17,507 nt of DNA from an uncultured bacterium (GTDB lineage Bacteria > Cyanobacteriota > Vampirovibrionia > Gastranaerophilales > Gastranaerophilaceae): assembly GCA_949286405.1 (NCBI GenBank), contig CASECH010000126.1:1-17507 (forward strand), given 5' to 3'. Position 1 is the first letter of the stretch, and every line of letters begins with the position of its first letter. Shown in pieces: positions 14,021 to 17,507 of this stretch. The notes under the pieces were generated by a model. The model saw only the letters and a program-made list of their open reading frames with translations. It did not search any database and was not told the origin of the DNA. A program made the position numbers and the translations under genes.

Positions 14021-14554
14021 CTACTGACTGCTTCTATCAAGCAAACAACTAATACCCAACATAAGAGCAGCACCAAGACCAATACCCCACCTAAAGTTAT
14101 TCCATTTAATATTTTTCATTGCTTCACTAGCTACATTATCCATCGTATCCGCATTCTTCTTGAATGCTTCAAAACCACTAGCAAAACCACTTTTTATAGA
14201 TTTTACAGAGGCTGAATCTGTAATTTCATCTGAAAGAGTTTTCGTTTTATCAAAAATATCAGTTAAGTTATCATTAACTCCAAGTCTATTCAATAAAATT
14301 TTGCTTTCATTAGACAATCTTGGGGTAGATAAACTCAATTCCCCAGCAGCTTGCTTTAACCCCTCAATATCTGCATTAACATTTTTAGAATGAACTTTAA
14401 AAGCCTGATCAACAAAATTATTTTTAGTTACAGGAATATAATAAGCTCCCATACCAGCAAGACCACCTACCATAGCTGCACCTATCTTATTTGCTTTTCT
14501 TGATCTAGGAGATTGCATTGCATGAGGATAAGAAGCTACATCATAATTTGTCAT
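14021..14554 (-). CDS. Small membrane-associated protein of unknown function
   Basis: A 177-residue protein with no family I recognise. A polar N-terminus with a basic patch (SPRSRKANK) is followed by a Gly/Ala-rich hydrophobic helix (IGAAMVGGLAGMGAYYIPV, about 24-42). A long central part is predicted as amphipathic helices (about 45-145). A second hydrophobic helix is near the end (WGIGLGAALMLGISCLL, about 156-172). The Gly-zipper look of both segments suggests two membrane helices or a helix pair in the membrane. AGTAGG six bases before the ATG supports the start. It lies downstream of the XRE gene on the same strand with 69 bases between, including A/T tracts, and converges with the RNase-H-like gene. 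Confidence 0.65.
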   Translation of the reverse strand: MTNYDVASYPHAMQSPRSRKANKIGAAMVGGLAGMGAYYIPVTKNNFVDQAFKVHSKNVNADIEGLKQAAGELSLSTPRLSNESKILLNRLGVNDNLTDIFDKTKTLSDEITDSASVKSIKSGFASGFEAFKKNADTMDNVASEAMKNIKWNNFRWGIGLGAALMLGISCLLDRSSQ

Positions 14555-14593
14555 TTTTACCTACTTTCAAAATTTTCACAATTACTATTCAGT

Positions 14594-14618
14594 AAAAAAA
14601 ACAAAAAATTTTTTTTTT
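14594..14618. repeat. A/T homopolymer block between the XRE gene and the small membrane protein
   Basis: Eight A (14594-14601), a C, six A (14603-14608) and ten T (14609-14618) lie in the 69-base gap. On the minus strand this reads A10-T6-G-T8. That could act as a weak all-AT terminator for the XRE gene, as bent DNA or as an AT-rich upstream promoter element for the next gene. I cannot tell which. Confidence 0.5.
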
Positions 14619-14623
14619 GCTAT

Positions 14624-14833
14624 TTATTTAAAATTTGTTAAGTTATAAAATTCAACTTCTAAAGCATCTGCAATTGCAAATAACTTTCTTAAACTAATAT
14701 TTTTCTGCCCATTCTCAACTCTAGCTATATACTCTCTCGATAAATCAACAGCCTCAGATAATTTTTCTTGAGACCATCCTTTCTTCTGTCTATATTTTGC
14801 AATATTTTCGCCTAAAAGTTTAAGTCTTGACAT
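14624..14833 (-). CDS. XRE-family helix-turn-helix regulator
   Basis: A 69-residue, single-domain Cro/CI-type DNA-binding protein. The pattern LGENIAKYRQKKGWSQEKLSE is followed by a recognition-helix region (DLSREYIARVENGQKNISLR) and ALEVEFYNL, the standard five-helix XRE domain. There is no effector domain, so it is probably a simple repressor. It is divergent from the pilin-like gene at 14898, and the 64-base gap contains two direct repeats that fit an operator. The start ATG abuts one repeat, with only TAGG four bases before it. The -10-like CAAAAT seven bases upstream suggests a leaderless or very short-leader mRNA. Autoregulation and control of the pilin-like gene are inferred. Confidence 0.9.
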   Translation of the reverse strand: MSRLKLLGENIAKYRQKKGWSQEKLSEAVDLSREYIARVENGQKNISLRKLFAIADALEVEFYNLTNFK

Positions 14834-14849
14834 GTGACCTATTTTGCCC
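14834..14849. repeat. Direct repeat copy 1, candidate XRE operator
   Basis: GTGACCTATTTTGCCC abuts the XRE start codon and covers its -10-like box (ATTTTG, 14841-14846, which is CAAAAT on the minus strand). Confidence 0.65.
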
Positions 14850-14868
14850 TAAAGTCATGGTATTGCCA
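14841..14868 (-). promoter_or_regulatory. Candidate promoter of the XRE gene
   Basis: Minus-strand -35 CTGGCA (14863-14868), 16-17-base spacer, -10 CAAAAT (14841-14846). It is a moderate match and is bracketed by the two direct repeats, as expected for a repressed promoter. Confidence 0.4.
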
Positions 14869-14883
14869 GTGACCTATTTGTCC
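14869..14883. repeat. Direct repeat copy 2, candidate XRE operator
   Basis: GTGACCTATTTGTCC, offset 35 bp from copy 1, shares GTGACCTATTT plus a G and C-rich end. It lies a few bases before the AAGGAGG of the pilin-like gene, and its 5' part also forms an imperfect palindrome with GTCATGG (14854-14860) around TATTG. Confidence 0.65.
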
Positions 14884-14897
14884 GAAAGGAGGATAAT

Positions 14898-15617
14898 ATG
14901 AAAATAAAAGCGTTTACACTTGCTGAAGTTCTAATAACAATCGGTATTATTGGCACATTGGCAGCATTAACTATGCCCACATTAATACAACACAGACAAA
15001 AATTAGAACTTGAAACCGCTTTTAAAAAATCTTATGCTAATTTTTACAATGCTTATAACAAAGCAAGTCTTAACGCTCCACCATTATGGGATGATAATAA
15101 TCGCACGAATCCTTATCCAGAATTAGCAAAAGCAATTTACAGAGAATATATAAAAATAGAAAACATCAACAAAGATACAAATGAAAAATATTTAGCAAAA
15201 ATCAGAACATATACACTAAAAAAAGCAGTTTTACCAGAATGCAGTCAATTATTTAGAAATGAAGGAAGTGTCATAACATCTGACGGCAGTGCTATATCAG
15301 TTTCTCAGAATTGTGGGCGAAATTGGGTCATCATTGACACAAACGGAATTAAAAAAGGACCTAATGCATATGGACATGATGTATTTTCATTTAATATTTC
15401 TACATCTGGAAAATTTGAGCCTACAACTACAGAAGCAGAAAGTAATTATGATGAAAACGGCAATAGAGAAGAAGGATACAACACTTCCCCTGAAGTAGCA
15501 AACAAATGCTCCATAGATAGTAAATCAAACATTAATGGAATAACCTGTGCACAATTTGCTCTATCAAATACATGCCCATATGATAGTAAAAAGACTTACT
15601 GGGAATGCTTACCTTAA
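14898..15617 (+). CDS. Type IV pilin-like / pseudopilin protein
   Basis: A 239-residue protein with a short class III signal: MKIKA|FTLAEVLITIGIIGTL, with the conserved E at mature position 5 and a hydrophobic N-terminal helix. Prepilin peptidase usually cleaves after Gly; Ala is tolerated. The mature domain is polar with several Cys that could form disulfides (late ones include KCSIDSK, GITCAQF, NTCPYD and YWECLP). Such proteins build type IV pili, type II secretion pseudopili or DNA-uptake fibres, and which one cannot be told here. The start is fixed by AAGGAGG five bases upstream. It is divergent from the XRE gene and may be controlled by it. Its stop overlaps the stop of convergent tmk by four bases. 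Unlike the gene at 8299-9095, it has no homopolymer and is intact. Confidence 0.88.
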   Translation: MKIKAFTLAEVLITIGIIGTLAALTMPTLIQHRQKLELETAFKKSYANFYNAYNKASLNAPPLWDDNNRTNPYPELAKAIYREYIKIENINKDTNEKYLAKIRTYTLKKAVLPECSQLFRNEGSVITSDGSAISVSQNCGRNWVIIDTNGIKKGPNAYGHDVFSFNISTSGKFEPTTTEAESNYDENGNREEGYNTSPEVANKCSIDSKSNINGITCAQFALSNTCPYDSKKTYWECLP

Positions 15618-16231
15618 AAAATTTTATTATCCAAAATTTTTATGACTTCTGCATGTATATCAGGTATTGATTTTTTAGCATCAATTACTTTAATTCTATT
15701 TGGTTCATTTTCTGCAAGCTTTAAATAACCCTGACGAACTCTGTTATGAAAATCCATACCTGCACTTTCCATTCTATCCTTCTCTGCACCAACGCGTTGT
15801 TGAGAAGTTTCTACATCTATATCAAAAACAAAAGTCAAATCCGGTTTCATTCCATCCGTTGCAATATTATTTAACAGATTAATTCTATCAATATCCTGTC
15901 CTCTACCATACCCTTGGTAAGCAACTGTCGAATCTGTATGTCTATCACACAAAACTATTTTACCTAAAGCCACAGCAGGTTTTACTATAACATCAACATG
16001 TTGAGCTCTGTCAGCTAAAAATAAGAATGCTTCACATCTATCAGATACAACTCCTTCATAGTTAAGCAATATATCTCTTAACTTCTCACCCAAACCCTTT
16101 GCACCGGGTTCTCTTGTGACAACAACATCAAACCCTTTCTCTGTTAAATATTCTGCCAACATATTAAGCTGAGTAGTTTTACCACAACCATCAGCACCCT
16201 CAAATGTAATAAATAAGCCCCTGTCCACCAT
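15614..16231 (-). CDS. tmk: Thymidylate kinase
   Basis: Phosphorylates dTMP to dTDP with ATP, for DNA synthesis. The 205-residue length is normal. The P-loop is FEGADGCGKTTQ (GADGCGKT 12-19). Other motifs are VTREPGAKGLGEKLRD (the TREPG motif), LCDRHTDSTVAYQGYGRG and the lid EKDRMESAGMDFHNRVRQGY. GAGGG lies six bases before the ATG. The gene follows rplA on the same strand, but the strong rplA terminator (16251-16282) lies between them. The T-tract and TATAAA beside it may supply a promoter, otherwise expression depends on read-through. Confidence 0.96.
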   Translation of the reverse strand: MVDRGLFITFEGADGCGKTTQLNMLAEYLTEKGFDVVVTREPGAKGLGEKLRDILLNYEGVVSDRCEAFLFLADRAQHVDVIVKPAVALGKIVLCDRHTDSTVAYQGYGRGQDIDRINLLNNIATDGMKPDLTFVFDIDVETSQQRVGAEKDRMESAGMDFHNRVRQGYLKLAENEPNRIKVIDAKKSIPDIHAEVIKILDNKIF

Positions 16232-16250
16232 TATTTTCCCTCTTTATACC

Positions 16251-16282
16251 AAAAAAGAGGCGTGAGAATACTCCCACGCCTC
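16251..16282 (-). terminator. Strong terminator after rplK-rplA
   Basis: On the minus strand GAGGCGTGGGA (16272-16282), loop GTAT, TCTCACGCCTC (16257-16267): eleven pairs with one G-T, followed by six T (16251-16256). It is the most GC-rich hairpin terminator in the window. Confidence 0.92.
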
Positions 16283-16295
16283 AAAAATTGTAAAA

Positions 16296-17024
16296 CTAAG
16301 AAGCAATTAATTCCTTTACTTCAGCTGCAAAAACTTTTGGATCTAATTTAATACCAGGTCCCATAGTTGTTGCAAGGTAAACTGATTTAACAAAAGTACC
16401 TTTTGCAGAAGCAGGTTTTGCTCTTAAAATTGCATCAGCTAAAGTTGCATAGTTTTTTAGCAAATCTTCTTCAGTAAATTCAACTTTTCCGATAGGACAG
16501 TGAATCATACCTTGTTTGTCTGCTCTGAATTCTACTTTACCAGCTTTAGCATCTTTAACAGCTTTTGCTACATCCATTGTAACTGTTCCGGTCTTAGGGT
16601 TAGGCATCAAACCTTTAGGCCCCAATACACGACCCAATTTACCTAACATACCCATACAGTCAGGAGTTGCGATTAATGTATCAAATTCAAACCAACCATC
16701 AGAAATTTTATCTATAATTTCTTCTGCACCTGCAAAATCTGCTCCAGCTTCTTTGGCTTCAGTAGCTTTTGCACCTTTTGCAATTACACAAACTCTAACA
16801 GTTTTACCTAAACCAGCAGGTAATACAACTGTTGAACGAATTTGTTGGTCAGCTTGACGAACATCAATACCCAATCTCATGTGACATTCAACTGTTTCAT
16901 TAAACTTAGAAACTTCTTTTGAAATTTCTTTTAATTTTTTAATTGTATCAACAGCAGTAGCAGGTTGTACAAAACCTTCTAACATTTGCTGCATTTTTTG
17001 TTGTTTTTTAGTTAATTTACTCAT
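16296..17024 (-). CDS. rplA: 50S ribosomal protein L1
   Basis: L1 binds 23S rRNA at the L1 stalk and helps release the E-site tRNA; in many bacteria it also represses its own operon by binding the mRNA. The 242-residue product carries the L1 signature LGRVLGPKGLMPNPKTGTV (near the middle) and the C-terminal KGTFVKSVYLATTMGPGIKLD-type end (seen in parts). AAAGGA lies eight bases before ATG 17024. It follows rplK in the normal order, with a gap of 47 bases. That gap holds a small stem (GTGT / GCAC), which I cannot show to be an L1 target. Confidence 0.98.
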   Translation of the reverse strand: MSKLTKKQQKMQQMLEGFVQPATAVDTIKKLKEISKEVSKFNETVECHMRLGIDVRQADQQIRSTVVLPAGLGKTVRVCVIAKGAKATEAKEAGADFAGAEEIIDKISDGWFEFDTLIATPDCMGMLGKLGRVLGPKGLMPNPKTGTVTMDVAKAVKDAKAGKVEFRADKQGMIHCPIGKVEFTEEDLLKNYATLADAILRAKPASAKGTFVKSVYLATTMGPGIKLDPKVFAAEVKELIAS

Positions 17025-17071
17025 TTTCTAATTCCTTTCATGGTATTAACGTGCTTATAAAAACACTTCCA

Positions 17072-17497
17072 TTATTCCTTTACTGTAACACCCATAGCTC
17101 TGCAAGAACCTTTAATCATTTTTACAGCTGCTTCAAGGGTTGTTGCATTTAAGTCATTCATTTTAATTTTAGCGATTTCTTCAAGTTGTTCTTGAGTAAT
17201 TTCACCAACTTTATCTTTATTAGGAACTGAAGATCCTTTTGGTAAGTTTAACGCTTTTTTAATCAAAACCGGAGCTGGAGGTGATTTAATGATGAATGAA
17301 AAACTTCTGTCTTCATAAACATCAATAATTACCGGAATAATATATCCAGCTTGAGATTCTGTTTTAGCATTAAACTGCTTACAGAAATCCATGATGTTAA
17401 CACCATGTTGACCTAAAGCAGGACCAACTGGTGGTGATGGATTTGCTTTACCTGCTTCGATTTGAAGCTTGATTTTTCCTACTACTTTTTTTGCCAT
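17072..17497 (-). CDS. rplK: 50S ribosomal protein L11
   Basis: L11 binds the GTPase-associated centre of 23S rRNA and is needed for stringent-response activation by RelA. The 141-residue length is typical. Motifs seen are KLQIEAGKANPSPPVGPALG, QHGVNIMDFCKQFN, the N-terminal domain and linker, then KIKMNDLNATTLEAAVKMIK and GSCRAMGVTV at the C-terminus. GGAG just inside the window edge (17504-17507) is a suitable ribosome binding site. secE and nusG would be expected further to the right, outside the window. Confidence 0.98.
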   Translation of the reverse strand: MAKKVVGKIKLQIEAGKANPSPPVGPALGQHGVNIMDFCKQFNAKTESQAGYIIPVIIDVYEDRSFSFIIKSPPAPVLIKKALNLPKGSSVPNKDKVGEITQEQLEEIAKIKMNDLNATTLEAAVKMIKGSCRAMGVTVKE

Positions 17498-17507
17498 TTT
17501 TTTCTCC

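Noticed and set aside
14594..14618. The A/T block as a phase-variable homopolymer
   Set aside because: It is intergenic, and A/T runs are expected in this base composition, unlike the G run at 9056-9065.
17025..17071. L1 autoregulatory binding site between rplK and rplA
   Set aside because: Only a four-pair stem is visible and no clear match to the L1 rRNA-like target can be made by eye.

Overview
The window is AT-rich (roughly one third G+C) bacterial chromosome. The best guess for the organism is a gut-type non-photosynthetic relative of Cyanobacteria (Melainabacteria / Gastranaerophilales-like). Three things suggest this: two pilin-like proteins carrying the FTLAEVLIT class III signal, one of which ends in a CTALIMVDGWKI..DDYKW-type tail; the split set of division genes; and the general codon style. 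This placement comes from remembered family patterns and was not checked by any search. Most genes are core housekeeping genes, with small accessory genes between them. No tRNA, rRNA, CRISPR array, insertion sequence or origin was seen, and no stretch over 300 bases lacks a gene.

Layout. Positions 1-2900 (minus strand) hold a secreted acidic, beta-rich protein, an FtsB/DivIC-like division protein with its own promoter, and a large TPR protein that runs off the left edge. Positions 2901-3141 hold two back-to-back promoters and an unusually GC-rich, foldable leader in front of gltX (3142-4605). Positions 4724-6433 hold a small unknown ORF, rsmH and an FtsL-like gene, which is a fragment of the division and cell-wall cluster. 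Positions 6557-7834 encode a GAF plus HD-GYP-like protein whose metal-binding residues are largely replaced. Positions 7894-9095 (minus) hold a small Cys-rich protein and a pilin-like gene that is out of frame at a run of ten G. gyrB (9245-11785) is followed by a strong terminator, then adk, map and an RNase-H-like unknown (11895-14010). Positions 14021-14833 (minus) hold a small membrane protein and an XRE regulator. The regulator is divergent from a second pilin-like gene (14898-15617), with a pair of direct repeats in the shared intergenic region. tmk, rplA and rplK (minus) close the window.

Main points of interest. (1) A 10-base G run sits between the strong ribosome binding site and the prepilin signal of the pilin-like gene at 8299-9095. 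The gene is out of frame as it stands and would be in frame with 8 or 11 G, which looks like phase variation. (2) The gltX leader is about 49% GC over 120 bases, starts just after a good extended -10 promoter, and has mutually exclusive long-range pairings, one of them next to the ribosome binding site. (3) The XRE/pilin intergenic region has two copies of GTGACCTATTT(T)G, 35 bp apart, bracketing the XRE core promoter. (4) Three genes (the secreted protein, rsmH and the XRE regulator) have a -10-like box 6-7 bases before ATG and a weak or absent ribosome binding site, which suggests leaderless transcripts.
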